Source: Fen-1273 sp963837815
Lineage (GTDB): Bacteria; Bacteroidota; Ignavibacteria; UBA10030; UBA6906
DNA: 64,000 nt
Direction: 5' to 3'
Assembly (NCBI GenBank): GCA_963837815.1
Contig: CAWIOS010000012.1
Span: 744,001 to 808,000 of the forward strand
Notes under the pieces: model-generated
The model's database searches: none
Told to the model about the DNA's origin: nothing
Seen by the model: the letters and a program-made list of their open reading frames with translations, nothing else
Program-made: the position numbers and the translations under genes
In this document: positions 50,130 to 58,427 of the stretch, one piece after another
Numbering within the stretch: the first letter of the stretch is position 1
How the letters are laid out: each line of letters begins with the position of its first letter

Positions 50130-51305
50130 TCAATACCTCGGCATGTCGTTGTCGATGAGCTCAGCCCACGCGTCGATGCCGCCGACGAGGTTCTTCACCT
50201 TGCGGAACCCGAGCTGTTTAAGGAATTGAACGGCCTTCCCGCTCCGCACGCCGCTGTGACAGTAGACGACGATATCCTGTGACGAATCGAGCTCGTGAAC
50301 ACGCCGGGGAAGATCGTTCAGCGGGATCAGGTGACCGCCGAGATTCGCGATCTGGTATTCCTGGGGCTCGCGAACATCAAGAAGAAACAGATTCTCGCCA
50401 CGATCCAGTTTCTCCCTGACACCGGTGACAGTTATCGCGTATTCCCCGGACTCCGCTTCCGATTCTCGGGGGGTGATCCCGCAGAACGCCTCGTAATCGA
50501 TAAGTTCCGTTATCGAGGGGTGCTCGCCGCACACCGGGCACTCCGGGTTCCGCCTCAATTTGAGCTCACGCGTCTTCATCGTGAGCGCGTCGATGAGAAG
50601 AAGTCTCCCCACGAGGGGTTCCCCGATTCCCAGTATGAGCTTGACCGTCTCAGCCGCCTGTATCGTCCCGACGATCCCCGGAAGAACTCCCAGCACTCCC
50701 CCCTCTGCGCAGCTCGGAACGAGCCCGGGAGGAGGAGGATCGGCATACAGACACCGGTAGCACGGACCGCCGGGAGCGGAAAACACGGAGACCTGCCCCT
50801 CGAACCGGAAAATGCTCCCGTACACGTTCGGCTTCCGGAGGAGGACGCAGGCGTCATTGACAAGATACCGCGTCGGAAAGTTGTCAGTCCCGTCCGCGAC
50901 GACATCGTAGGCGCCAAGGATTCCCAGGGCGTTCCCCGACGTCAGGCGCGTGCCGAACAGCTCCACCTCCACGTGCGGGTTGAGGGAGTGAATTCTGTCC
51001 TTCGCGGAGTCCAGTTTCGGCCTGCCGACGTACGGTGTGGAATGAAGAACCTGGCGCTGGAGGTTCGATTCATCGACGACGTCGAAATCGACGATCCCGA
51101 TTCTTCCGATTCCCGCCGCCGCGAGATAGAGCGCAAGGGGGGACCCGAGCCCTCCCGCACCGACGAGAAGAACGCTCGCGGATTTCAGCTTCACCTGCCC
51201 CTCAAGCCCCACCTCGGGAAGCATGAGGTGGCGCCCGTACCGCCGGATCTCTTCATGTGAGAGCCGGACGTCCGTCCGCACTCCCCTTCCGCCTGTTTCT
51301 CTCAT
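50130..51305 (-). CDS. moeZ: MoeZ-like E1 sulfurtransferase: ThiF/MoeB domain plus rhodanese
   Basis: A 391-residue protein that adenylates the C-terminal glycine of a ubiquitin-like sulfur carrier and passes sulfur to it. ThiF/MoeB domain (about 10-260): RYGRHLMLPEVG, nucleotide loop LLVGAGGLGSPLALYLAAAG, DFDVVDESNLQRQ, VADGTDNFPTRYLVND, and zinc Cys pairs CYRC and CPVC. The rhodanese domain (about 290-391) has the active Cys in VVYCHSGVRSGKAV. ATG 51305 is preferred to one 24 nt upstream, since AAGGAG lies 8 nt before it. The carrier gene ends 1 nt before this start. This is the activating enzyme for the carrier at 51307-51591. Confidence 0.93.
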   Translation of the reverse strand: MRETGGRGVRTDVRLSHEEIRRYGRHLMLPEVGLEGQVKLKSASVLLVGAGGLGSPLALYLAAAGIGRIGIVDFDVVDESNLQRQVLHSTPYVGRPKLDSAKDRIHSLNPHVEVELFGTRLTSGNALGILGAYDVVADGTDNFPTRYLVNDACVLLRKPNVYGSIFRFEGQVSVFSAPGGPCYRCLYADPPPPGLVPSCAEGGVLGVLPGIVGTIQAAETVKLILGIGEPLVGRLLLIDALTMKTRELKLRRNPECPVCGEHPSITELIDYEAFCGITPRESEAESGEYAITVTGVREKLDRGENLFLLDVREPQEYQIANLGGHLIPLNDLPRRVHELDSSQDIVVYCHSGVRSGKAVQFLKQLGFRKVKNLVGGIDAWAELIDNDMPRY

Positions 51306-51306
51306 C

Positions 51307-51591
51307 TCAGAGGCTCCTTCCGCCTGCAATCGATGGAATGATGCTCACCGTGTCCTTTTCCGAGACCCGCGTCTGCTCCTTCTGCAGATAGCGGATATCC
51401 TCGTCGTTGACATACACGTTGACGAAGTTTCGCAGGGACCCCGTGTCGTCATAGAGGTGCCTCTTCAGAGGAGCGTACGTCGCCGTGAGTTTCCGCAGCA
51501 GCTCCCCGACGGTGCTCCCCTCCAGCGTCACGCTCTCCAGCTTTCCGGTGTACGTCCTGAGCGGCGTGGGAATCAAAACCTTTGTCGCCAT
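51307..51591 (-). CDS. cysO: CysO/ThiS/MoaD-type sulfur carrier with a tail after GG
   Basis: A 94-residue ubiquitin-fold protein. It matches CysO of Mycobacterium: VLIPTPLRTYTGKLESVTLEG at the start (two strands), VGELLRKLTATYAPLKRHLYDD, FVNVYVNDEDIRYLQ, and SEKDTVSIIPSIAGG. Carriers of this kind must end in Gly-Gly to be activated, but here GG is followed by RSL. Those three residues must be removed first, presumably by the JAMM protease encoded just upstream. ATG 51591 has GGGAG 9 nt upstream. It lies between the protease and the E1 genes. Sulfur from the thiocarboxylate would go to the CysM-like enzyme to make cysteine. Confidence 0.92.
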   Translation of the reverse strand: MATKVLIPTPLRTYTGKLESVTLEGSTVGELLRKLTATYAPLKRHLYDDTGSLRNFVNVYVNDEDIRYLQKEQTRVSEKDTVSIIPSIAGGRSL

Positions 51592-51613
51592 CGCTGTCTT
51601 CTCCCTGGAATAG

Positions 51614-52105
51614 TCACACTGTTTTTGAAATCGCGGCACCCGCCCGTTCGCGCACGGGCCGCACGGAGACGGTTTCGAGCGTATCGATGATCTCTTCATC
51701 GAAACCCGACCGGTCCTCTTTCAGGACCCACGACTTTACCGCGGCGGGAATCCTCTGCTCGACTGCGGCGATGACATAGGAGCACCAGGGCCACGCATGA
51801 TCGAGATCAAACTGCGACGGCCGGGCCGGATGATCGGGATGGGTGTGATAGAAGCCCATGACGCCGAGCCCTTCGGCCTCCGCGGCCGCCTCCGCCCTCC
51901 TGTACTCTTCCGGCGTGATAAGGAACCGGCGCGTCCGGTTCTCTTCCTTCGCATTGCCGATGCGGAGGACGTCGTAGACCTCCTTCCCCTCCGCTTCCTC
52001 CAACCCGATGAGAATGCCGCAACACTCCTCGGGGTACGATTCCATCGCGTGGACCTTTATCTTGTGCATCGCCGCGTGGGTTATCGCGATTTTCAATGCT
52101 GCCAT
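51614..52105 (-). CDS. mec: Mec-like JAMM (MPN) metalloprotease
   Basis: A 163-residue zinc protease. The JAMM signature is complete: a Glu in the early helix region (YPEECCGILIG), then GFYHTHPDHPARPSQFDLDH, which gives H-x-H-x7-S-x2-D. Mec of Mycobacterium releases cysteine from the CysO-cysteine adduct; related enzymes (QbsD, HcyD) trim residues after the GG of sulfur carriers. Here both jobs are possible, as the carrier has an RSL tail. ATG 52105 has GGAGG 9 nt upstream and stands 4 nt after the CysM-like stop; it precedes the carrier gene by 22 nt. Confidence 0.92.
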   Translation of the reverse strand: MAALKIAITHAAMHKIKVHAMESYPEECCGILIGLEEAEGKEVYDVLRIGNAKEENRTRRFLITPEEYRRAEAAAEAEGLGVMGFYHTHPDHPARPSQFDLDHAWPWCSYVIAAVEQRIPAAVKSWVLKEDRSGFDEEIIDTLETVSVRPVRERAGAAISKTV

Positions 52106-52109
52106 AGGA

Positions 52110-53039
52110 TCATTCCTCCCAGAACCGTTCACTCAGGTACCGGCTCCCGTGGTCGGGAAACACAGTCACGACGACCCCTTCGCTCAGTCTCCGGGCGACA
52201 TGAAGGGCGGCGACCGCGGAGGCCGCGGAAGAGACTCCCACCAGAATCCCCGCCGTTTTCGCAAGGTGCCGCGCCATATCATGCGCCTCATCGGTTGAAA
52301 TTTCAAGATGCTCGTCGGCAAGCTTCGTGTCGTAGATTCCGGGGACGATCGCCGTCTGGAGATGCTTCAGCCCCTCAAGACCGTGAAGGGGCGTATCGGG
52401 TTGAAAGGATATGCAGCGGACCGACGGGTTCAGCTCCTTCAAACGGCGGGCGGTTCCGACGAACGTGCCCGACGTCCCTATACCCGCCACGAAGTGGGTG
52501 ACCCTTTCTCCCGCCTGGCCGTATATCTCGAGAGCTGTCGTCCTGTAGTGGGCCTGCCAGTTGGCCGGATTGTTGTACTGATCCGGATAGAAATATTCTT
52601 CCGGACGCTCTGCAACAAGCTTTTTCACGTAGAGCTGCGCCCCGTCGGTCCCCTCCAGGGGATCGGTGTACGTGACCTCAGCCCCGTAAGCGGAGAGGAT
52701 TCGTTTCCGCTCGGAGCCGGCATTGGCCGGCACGGCAAGCCTGACGCGGTATCCCAGGGCGGCGCCGATCATCGCATAGGCGATGCCGGTGTTGCCGCTC
52801 GTTGCATCCACTATCGTCTTTCCTTTCGTGAGCGCACCGGTCTTTTCCCCTTCCCGTATCATACTGAGCGCGGCCCTGTCCTTGACGGAACCGCCGGGAT
52901 TGCACCATTCCGCCTTGGCAACCACCTCCACGCGGGGGGAAATCCCCGGAAACGCCGGAAGTCTCAGGAGGGGCGTATTGCCGATCCTATCAATCAGGGG
53001 AGGCGCCCCTGCCGTCAGGTATGTCAAAGAATCTATCAT
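52110..53039 (-). CDS. cysM: CysM-like cysteine synthase (PLP enzyme)
   Basis: A 309-residue fold-type II PLP enzyme. The PLP lysine is in CNPGGSVKDRAALSMI (about 44), the substrate loop in DATSGNTGIAYAMIG, and the phosphate cradle in GIGTSGTFVGTARRL; a Ser follows in GVSSAASAVAAL. With CysO, Mec and MoeZ neighbours it most likely uses the carrier thiocarboxylate as sulfur donor and O-phosphoserine or O-acetylserine as acceptor, as in Mycobacterium. The ATG at 53039 lacks a clear ribosome-binding site; GTG 53075 is the alternative. It heads the operon, with an AT-richer stretch (TTGAATATACAG) just upstream that may be its promoter. Confidence 0.92.
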   Translation of the reverse strand: MIDSLTYLTAGAPPLIDRIGNTPLLRLPAFPGISPRVEVVAKAEWCNPGGSVKDRAALSMIREGEKTGALTKGKTIVDATSGNTGIAYAMIGAALGYRVRLAVPANAGSERKRILSAYGAEVTYTDPLEGTDGAQLYVKKLVAERPEEYFYPDQYNNPANWQAHYRTTALEIYGQAGERVTHFVAGIGTSGTFVGTARRLKELNPSVRCISFQPDTPLHGLEGLKHLQTAIVPGIYDTKLADEHLEISTDEAHDMARHLAKTAGILVGVSSAASAVAALHVARRLSEGVVVTVFPDHGSRYLSERFWEE

Positions 53040-53284
53040 TCGAAAAACTGTATATTCAATGAACAACGGAATCACACAGTGCGTTTCGTTTCAGCGGGAA
53101 GCAGGGCGTGTTACGTCAACAGGGGCGACAACAACAGCAGCACGGGAGTGGGGAACATGCGGGGCGACTGGCTCCGGCCGGTGCCGGGAAGGCCGCGTAT
53201 GTGAACCTTGTTCTCATTCAGTAATTAAGCGAAAAAGGGGGAATTGTCAAATCTGAATCCGTCCATTCACAGGGGGAACACAGA

Positions 53285-53977
53285 ATGGGCTTCACCGGTT
53301 CCAGGAAATCGCCCCAAAAGAGGAAGGGAAACGGGGCAGGGGGAGAAGCAACCGGAGCCGGCATCGAAGCGCTCATTATTTTCGCCACGCTCCCCAAACC
53401 GGGAGACGTGAAAAAGAGGCTCGCACGCGAGATCGGAGGGGAGCCTGCAGCCGCACTGTACAACGATCTCGCTCTTCATACGTTCCGGATCGGGCAGGAA
53501 GCGCTCGACAGGGGCTGGTCGGTGAACCTGTTTTATGATTCGAGGGTAAAAGAGGAAGAGGTCCGGGCGTGGGTCGGGAGAGGTTTTCACTTCGCGGCGG
53601 AGCGCGGAGGCGAGCCGGGAGAACGGATCCAGTATGCATTTGACTACACGTTTCACCGCCGCGCGGGGAAGGCGATCATCATCAGCAGCGACATACCGGG
53701 ACTCGAATTCCCGCTCCTGGAGGAGGCCACAGAGACGCTTGACATCGTCGACGTCGTGATCGGACCGGCGAGCGACGGCGGGTGCTACCTCATCGGCATG
53801 AAACCGCCCACGAAAGGCATTTTCCGGGACCTCCCGTGGGGGACATCGAACGTGTTCAGGGAAGCGTCAGAGAGGATTCACCGGCTCGGGCTGAAACAAT
53901 CGAATCTCACAAGGCTCAGCGACGTCGACACGGCGGAGTCGTACAGGAGCTATCTTCTGAAGAAGATGAAGAGATAG
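53285..53977 (+). CDS. DUF2064 / TIGR04282-type nucleotidyl- or glycosyltransferase
   Basis: A 230-residue GT-A-like protein. After about 25 polar residues it shows the family start ALIIFATLPKPGDVKKRLA, then IIISSDIPGLEF, VVIGPASDGGCYLIGM and LPWGTSNVF, which are the hallmark DUF2064 segments (nucleotide-binding loop, DxP site, and DGGY-type motif). Some members sit in arsenosugar gene clusters, but no such genes are seen here, so the substrate is open. GGGGGAAC precedes the ATG. It stands alone, convergent with the lactate dehydrogenase-like gene. Confidence 0.85.
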   Translation: MGFTGSRKSPQKRKGNGAGGEATGAGIEALIIFATLPKPGDVKKRLAREIGGEPAAALYNDLALHTFRIGQEALDRGWSVNLFYDSRVKEEEVRAWVGRGFHFAAERGGEPGERIQYAFDYTFHRRAGKAIIISSDIPGLEFPLLEEATETLDIVDVVIGPASDGGCYLIGMKPPTKGIFRDLPWGTSNVFREASERIHRLGLKQSNLTRLSDVDTAESYRSYLLKKMKR

Positions 53978-54010
53978 AAGGCCCGGCATTGCCGAATGCA
54001 GGACGGATTT

Positions 54011-56848
54011 TCATGAACCCGCTTTCGCCGTCGTGCATCTGTCGACGAGATAGACTATCGACTTGTAGCTCACGCCGCTGTGAAGCGAGAGCCCGATTTC
54101 ACACGTCCTGCTCGTCGAAAAGCCTTCCGCGCAGTCCCCGGGGATGCCCTCACGGAGAGCCGCAAGCGCGGATGCGTTCAATGCGGGGAACGTGAATCCA
54201 CGATCACCCGCCCATCCGCAGCAGCCGACGCCCTCAGGAACGACAACCCGCTCGGCGCACAATCCGGCAAGCTTCATGAAACTTGCCGAGAGACCCATCT
54301 TTTCCGCACTGCACGTGGTATGGATGGCCACGGTGACCGGCAGCTTACTGAACTCGAGCGTTTCCGGCAGGTACTTCAGGATGAATTCCACGGGCTCATA
54401 CAGACGAAGACGACTGTCGAGCGTCTCCTTCATCCGGTACAGGCAGGGGCTCATATCCACGTAGACGGGAAATTCGCCGTTGCGTGACGCGTCAAGGAGC
54501 GCCCGGTTAAGTTCGGCGGCCTTCATGGCCCCTTCCTCCCTGAATCCCTTGCTGTCAAAGGCCATTCCGCAGCAGAGACGGGAAAGATCCCGCGGGAACA
54601 CGACCTGATAGCCCGCCTTTTCCAGGAGCCCGACCGTCTTCTGCGTCAGCGCGGCTTCGTGAGCGTAATCGCGCGATCTCCCCATCGTCCGGTTTATGCA
54701 GCTCGGAAAATAGACGACCTTCCGCCGGAGTCCGGTTCCGGCACCGCGCACCCGCGGTATTCGGCCGGCACCGCGGGGCATGTATTCGTTCCAGAGGGGG
54801 ATTCTGCCGCCCGAGAGGTTCCGTAACGCCCGCGCGGCGGCTCGCGTGTACGCCGTGCCGAACAGTGTGTGGCACACGCCGACAACCGACAACAGCGCAC
54901 GCATGAACAGGATAACAGCAGGGAAGTGCCGTGCGATCCGGCGCGCAACGGCACGGGGGAAGGGACCCGCATCCCGCCACCGGATTTCCTTTACCAGTTT
55001 TCCCGTGTCAATCCCGACGGGACATGCCATCGCGCAGAGACCGTCTGCAGCGCAGGTTTCAACGCCCGCGTAGAGGTACCCCGCGCGGAGCGCAGCGAGC
55101 CGGCCAGGGTTCTTCCCGGCCGCCTTGAGAAGCGACATCTCCCTGTACACCGCGATCCTTTGCCGCGGCGTGAGCGTAAGGTCCTTTGAGGGGCACCGGA
55201 CTTCGCAGAAGCCGCATTCGATGCACCGGTCGATTATTGCGTGGGCTGCGGGGAGGGGTTTGAGATTCCGGATGTGAGCCAGGGGATCGTCGTTTATCAC
55301 CACGCCGGGATTGAGGAGACCTTCCGGGTCGAATACCGACTTGATCTCCTTCATCAGGGCGTATGCTTCTGCGCCCCATTCGCGCTCGACGAACGGCGCC
55401 ATGTTCCTCCCGGTGCCGTGTTCCGCCTTGAGCGAGCCGCCGTACTTCTGAACAACGAGCCGGGTCACGTCATCGATGAACTCCGCGTAGCGATCGACGC
55501 CCGAGGTTTCATTGAAGTCCTGGCTGAACACAAAATGGAGGTTCCCTTCAAGCGCATGGCCGAAGAGTATCGCATCGGCGTAGCCGTGCTTCACGAAGAG
55601 CTTCCTGAGATCCGCCGATGCCGCAGCCAGACCCGGGACGGGAAACGCGACATCCTCGATGATGACCGTCGTGCCGGTCCTCCGCATCGCCCCGATGGAC
55701 GGGAAGAGTCCTTTGCGGATGTTCCAGAGGGTTTCATATTCGGCCTGGACGTCCGTGAAACGGAGCGGACGCACAAGCGGGCGACACTCCAGGGCGCGGG
55801 AGATCTCCACAATGCTGCCTGCCAGGCCGGAAGGATCGCCCGAACGTGCCTCGACGAGAAGCGCGCAGACGTTTTCGTCAAGTCCCGGGAGATACTCCGG
55901 CATCCCCTCCTTCCCTTCCACGGAGCGGAGCGATGACCTGTCCATCAGCTCCACGGCGTCCGCTCCGCATGATCGCAGCGCCGGCACGGCGGCACACGCC
56001 GCAGCGATATCGGGGAAAAGGACGAGCGCGCTGGCTTTACAGGGAAGATCGGGGACGGTCCTATACGTCAGTTCCGCAATGAATCCGAGCGTCCCCTCCG
56101 AGCCAACCATCAGATGCTGTATGACGTCGACGGGATCATCAAAATCCACAAGGGCATTGAGGCTGTAGCCCGTCGTGTTCTTCATCCTGTATTTGTCGCG
56201 GATTCTGGAGGCAAGGGCGGGGTTGGATTTTATGCGGCGGGAGATTTCCGAGATCCGGCCGACAAGATCCGCGTGCCCGGCAGTGAACTCCTCCCTGCTT
56301 TTCCTGTCACCCGTGTCCAGGACGGATCCGTCGCCGAATATGATCCTCATGGACGCGAGGGTCCGGTAACTGTTCTGCGCGGTCCCGCAGCACATCCCGC
56401 TGGCGTTGTTCGCGGCAATCCCCCCGATCATTGCCGAATTGATCGAGGCGGGGTCGGGGCCGATCTTCCTCCCGTACGGGGCGAGAGCGGCGTTCGCGTG
56501 CGCGCCCACCACACCAGGCTGAAGCGTGATGCGGGAGCCGTCTTCCTGGATCGTGATCCGTGTCCAGGCACCGGCAAGGACGACCAGAATTGAATCGGAG
56601 ACCGACTGCCCGGAGAGACTTGTGCCTGCCGCGCGGAATGTCACGGGGAGCGAGAACCTCCGCGCTCCGGCGAGAACGCGGATGATCTCCGCCTCCGACT
56701 CGACCCTGACGACGAGTTTCGGAATGAGCCTGTAGAAGCTGGCATCGGTGCCCCAGGCGAGCGTGCTCAGGTCATCGACGAGGAGCCGTGACGGGGGGAA
56801 TGTACTCTGCAGCGCTGAATGGATTTCGGCGTACCTGCCCGAAAGCAT
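54011..56848 (-). CDS. D-lactate/glycolate dehydrogenase-like FAD and Fe-S fusion
   Basis: A 945-residue respiratory-type oxidoreductase that joins the parts of GlcD, GlcF and CCG proteins. FAD-binding PCMH domain about 40-275 (FRAAGTSLSGQSVSDSILV; ANNASGMCCGTAQNSY; VGSEGTLGFIAELTYRT). The FAD-oxidase C domain reaches about 525 (GHALEGNLHFVFS; KAEHGTGRNMAPFVE). Two 4Fe-4S motifs follow: CIECGFCEVRCPSKDL and CAADGLCAMACPVGID. The CCG domain has RLCCGMAFDSKGF and GVGCCGWAGDRGF. It likely oxidises D-lactate or a similar 2-hydroxy acid and feeds the quinone pool. A hydrophobic stretch (about 650-670) could touch the membrane. Start ATG 56848 has a weak site. Confidence 0.88.
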   Translation of the reverse strand: MLSGRYAEIHSALQSTFPPSRLLVDDLSTLAWGTDASFYRLIPKLVVRVESEAEIIRVLAGARRFSLPVTFRAAGTSLSGQSVSDSILVVLAGAWTRITIQEDGSRITLQPGVVGAHANAALAPYGRKIGPDPASINSAMIGGIAANNASGMCCGTAQNSYRTLASMRIIFGDGSVLDTGDRKSREEFTAGHADLVGRISEISRRIKSNPALASRIRDKYRMKNTTGYSLNALVDFDDPVDVIQHLMVGSEGTLGFIAELTYRTVPDLPCKASALVLFPDIAAACAAVPALRSCGADAVELMDRSSLRSVEGKEGMPEYLPGLDENVCALLVEARSGDPSGLAGSIVEISRALECRPLVRPLRFTDVQAEYETLWNIRKGLFPSIGAMRRTGTTVIIEDVAFPVPGLAAASADLRKLFVKHGYADAILFGHALEGNLHFVFSQDFNETSGVDRYAEFIDDVTRLVVQKYGGSLKAEHGTGRNMAPFVEREWGAEAYALMKEIKSVFDPEGLLNPGVVINDDPLAHIRNLKPLPAAHAIIDRCIECGFCEVRCPSKDLTLTPRQRIAVYREMSLLKAAGKNPGRLAALRAGYLYAGVETCAADGLCAMACPVGIDTGKLVKEIRWRDAGPFPRAVARRIARHFPAVILFMRALLSVVGVCHTLFGTAYTRAAARALRNLSGGRIPLWNEYMPRGAGRIPRVRGAGTGLRRKVVYFPSCINRTMGRSRDYAHEAALTQKTVGLLEKAGYQVVFPRDLSRLCCGMAFDSKGFREEGAMKAAELNRALLDASRNGEFPVYVDMSPCLYRMKETLDSRLRLYEPVEFILKYLPETLEFSKLPVTVAIHTTCSAEKMGLSASFMKLAGLCAERVVVPEGVGCCGWAGDRGFTFPALNASALAALREGIPGDCAEGFSTSRTCEIGLSLHSGVSYKSIVYLVDRCTTAKAGS

Positions 56849-56876
56849 GATGCACGGTGGGGGACGACTTGTGAGC

Positions 56877-57089
56877 TTACTTGCTTTCCGGCGGCTGGGG
56901 AGGGGGAGGCGGCGGAGGGTCCTTCATGGATTTCTCAACGCCGTCCTGAATATCCCTCATCGCGTTCTTGAATTCGCGGATCCCCTTGCCAAGATTCTTG
57001 CCGAGCTCGGGCATCTTCTTCGGACCGAAGAAAATCAGAATCACAAATAGGATGACAAGTAGCTCTCCGCCGCCGACGTTTTCGAACAT
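56877..57089 (-). CDS. tatA: Twin-arginine translocase subunit TatA
   Basis: A 70-residue TatA/TatE. One short N-terminal membrane helix (GGGELLVILFVILIFFGPKKM) leads straight into the amphipathic helix (PELGKNLGKGIREFKNAM), with the hinge FGPKKMPELG that typifies TatA. The tail is a run of about seven prolines. TatA forms the pore-like assembly for folded proteins. ATG 57089 is preceded by GGAAGG. TatC/TatB are not nearby. It is divergent from the NamZ gene and followed by the lactate dehydrogenase-like gene 28 bp downstream. Confidence 0.95.
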   Translation of the reverse strand: MFENVGGGELLVILFVILIFFGPKKMPELGKNLGKGIREFKNAMRDIQDGVEKSMKDPPPPPPPQPPESK

Positions 57090-57116
57090 GTCCTTCCCTC
57101 CGTTTGCAGTATTAGA

Positions 57117-57147
57117 CAAATATATTGCAGTTTCGGTTTATTTGCAA
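57117..57147 (-). promoter_or_regulatory. Candidate Bacteroidota-type promoter of tatA
   Basis: On the minus strand TTG, 20 nt, then TATATTTG matches the -33/-7 pattern TTG-N19/20-TAnnTTTG of Bacteroidota-type primary sigma factors, 28 nt before the tatA ATG, in an AT-rich gap. A single match is weak evidence for lineage. Confidence 0.4.
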
Positions 57148-57175
57148 GAAATTGGAAAAAAGACCGGGATTGCCG

Positions 57176-58411
57176 ATGAAAAGAGTGCTGACACTTCTCT
57201 GTGCGATGACCGTCGCAAGCGCGACGTTTGCCCGCCCCCCACAGGTGATCACGGGAATCGAAGTCCTTCGCGAAGAGCATTTTGCCCCCCTGAAGGGGAA
57301 GAGGGTGGGACTCATCACGAACCCGACGGGGGTCGATTCGCGTCTCCGATCAACAATTGACATCCTCGCATCCGCCCCCGGGGTAACGCTCGCAGCCCTC
57401 TTCGGGCCCGAACATGGCGTGCGGGGGGATCACGCGGCGGGGGACCGGGTGGATTCAGACACCGACAGGGTAACGGGACTCCCCGTCTACTCGCTCTACG
57501 GCAGGACCCGGAAACCGACACCGGAAATGCTGAAAGGGATCGATATACTCGTGTACGACATACAGGATATCGGGTGCAGATCGTACACGTACATCAGCAC
57601 AATGGGACTTGCCATGGAAGCGGCCGCCGGGAGCAACATTCCATTCCTCGTGCTTGACCGGCCGGACCCGCTCGGGGGGGTGAGAGTGGAAGGGAACCCC
57701 ACGGAGAAGGGCTTCGAGTCGTTCGTAAGCCAGTATCCCGTCCCTTACGTCTACGGGCTCACGTGCGGAGAGCTGGCACAGTATCTCAACGGGGAAGGAC
57801 TGCTTGCCGGCGGCGTCCGCTGCGCGCTGACGGTGATCCCGATGAAGGGGTGGAAACGGGGGATGACGTTTTCCGAAACCGGCCTCCCCTGGGTGCCGGC
57901 ATCCCCGCATGTTCCGGAGGCCCACTCTCCCGCGTACTACGTCTCTTCGGGCCTCCTGGGGGAACTGGGGGTCATCTCGGAGGGAGTGGGATACACCGTC
58001 CCGTTCCAGGTGTTCGCCGCCGGGTGGATTGACGGGAATGCGCTCGCGAAAAAACTGAACAACCTCAATCTTCCCGGGGTTCTGTTTCGGCCGACAAGCT
58101 TCACCCCGTTTTACGGCAGGTTCAAGGACGAGGAACTGCACGGGGTGCAGGTGCATATCGCGCCCGGGGCGGGCGCAAGCCTGATGAGCATCCAGTTTCT
58201 TATCATGCAGGCACACAATGAACTGTATCCGGAGAAGAACCCTTTCGCGCTTGCGGATCCGGCCAGGCTCAAGACGTTCGACAGGGTCGCCGGGAGCGAC
58301 AGCGTGAGAATCCTCTTCACGAAACGGATGACGTACGGAGACGTGAAGCCATTTCTCGAAAAAGAGATCGACGGATTCAGGAAGAGAGCAACAAAGTACA
58401 TGCTGTACTGA
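57176..58411 (+). CDS. namZ: NamZ-type exo-beta-N-acetylmuramidase (DUF1343)
   Basis: A 411-residue secreted enzyme. NamZ removes N-acetylmuramic acid from the non-reducing end of peptidoglycan fragments. A signal peptide (KRVLTLLCAMTVASATFA) is followed by the DUF1343 landmarks: GKRVGLITNPTGVD, LFGPEHGVRGD, TGLPVYSLYG, DILVYDIQDIGCRSYTYIS, LDRPDPLGG and TFSETGLPWVPASPH. ATG 57176 is chosen since the signal peptide starts there. It is followed after 16 bp by the DUF3160 lipoprotein gene and then a MEMO-like gene, and so may form an envelope operon with them. Confidence 0.9.
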   Translation: MKRVLTLLCAMTVASATFARPPQVITGIEVLREEHFAPLKGKRVGLITNPTGVDSRLRSTIDILASAPGVTLAALFGPEHGVRGDHAAGDRVDSDTDRVTGLPVYSLYGRTRKPTPEMLKGIDILVYDIQDIGCRSYTYISTMGLAMEAAAGSNIPFLVLDRPDPLGGVRVEGNPTEKGFESFVSQYPVPYVYGLTCGELAQYLNGEGLLAGGVRCALTVIPMKGWKRGMTFSETGLPWVPASPHVPEAHSPAYYVSSGLLGELGVISEGVGYTVPFQVFAAGWIDGNALAKKLNNLNLPGVLFRPTSFTPFYGRFKDEELHGVQVHIAPGAGASLMSIQFLIMQAHNELYPEKNPFALADPARLKTFDRVAGSDSVRILFTKRMTYGDVKPFLEKEIDGFRKRATKYMLY

Positions 58412-58427
58412 CAGACGGAGAGCGATC

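Noticed and set aside
53054..53065. 12-mer TTCAATGAACAA, whose complement recurs in the palindrome at 30725
   Set aside because: One shared short AT-rich word between unrelated places; no further similarity around it.
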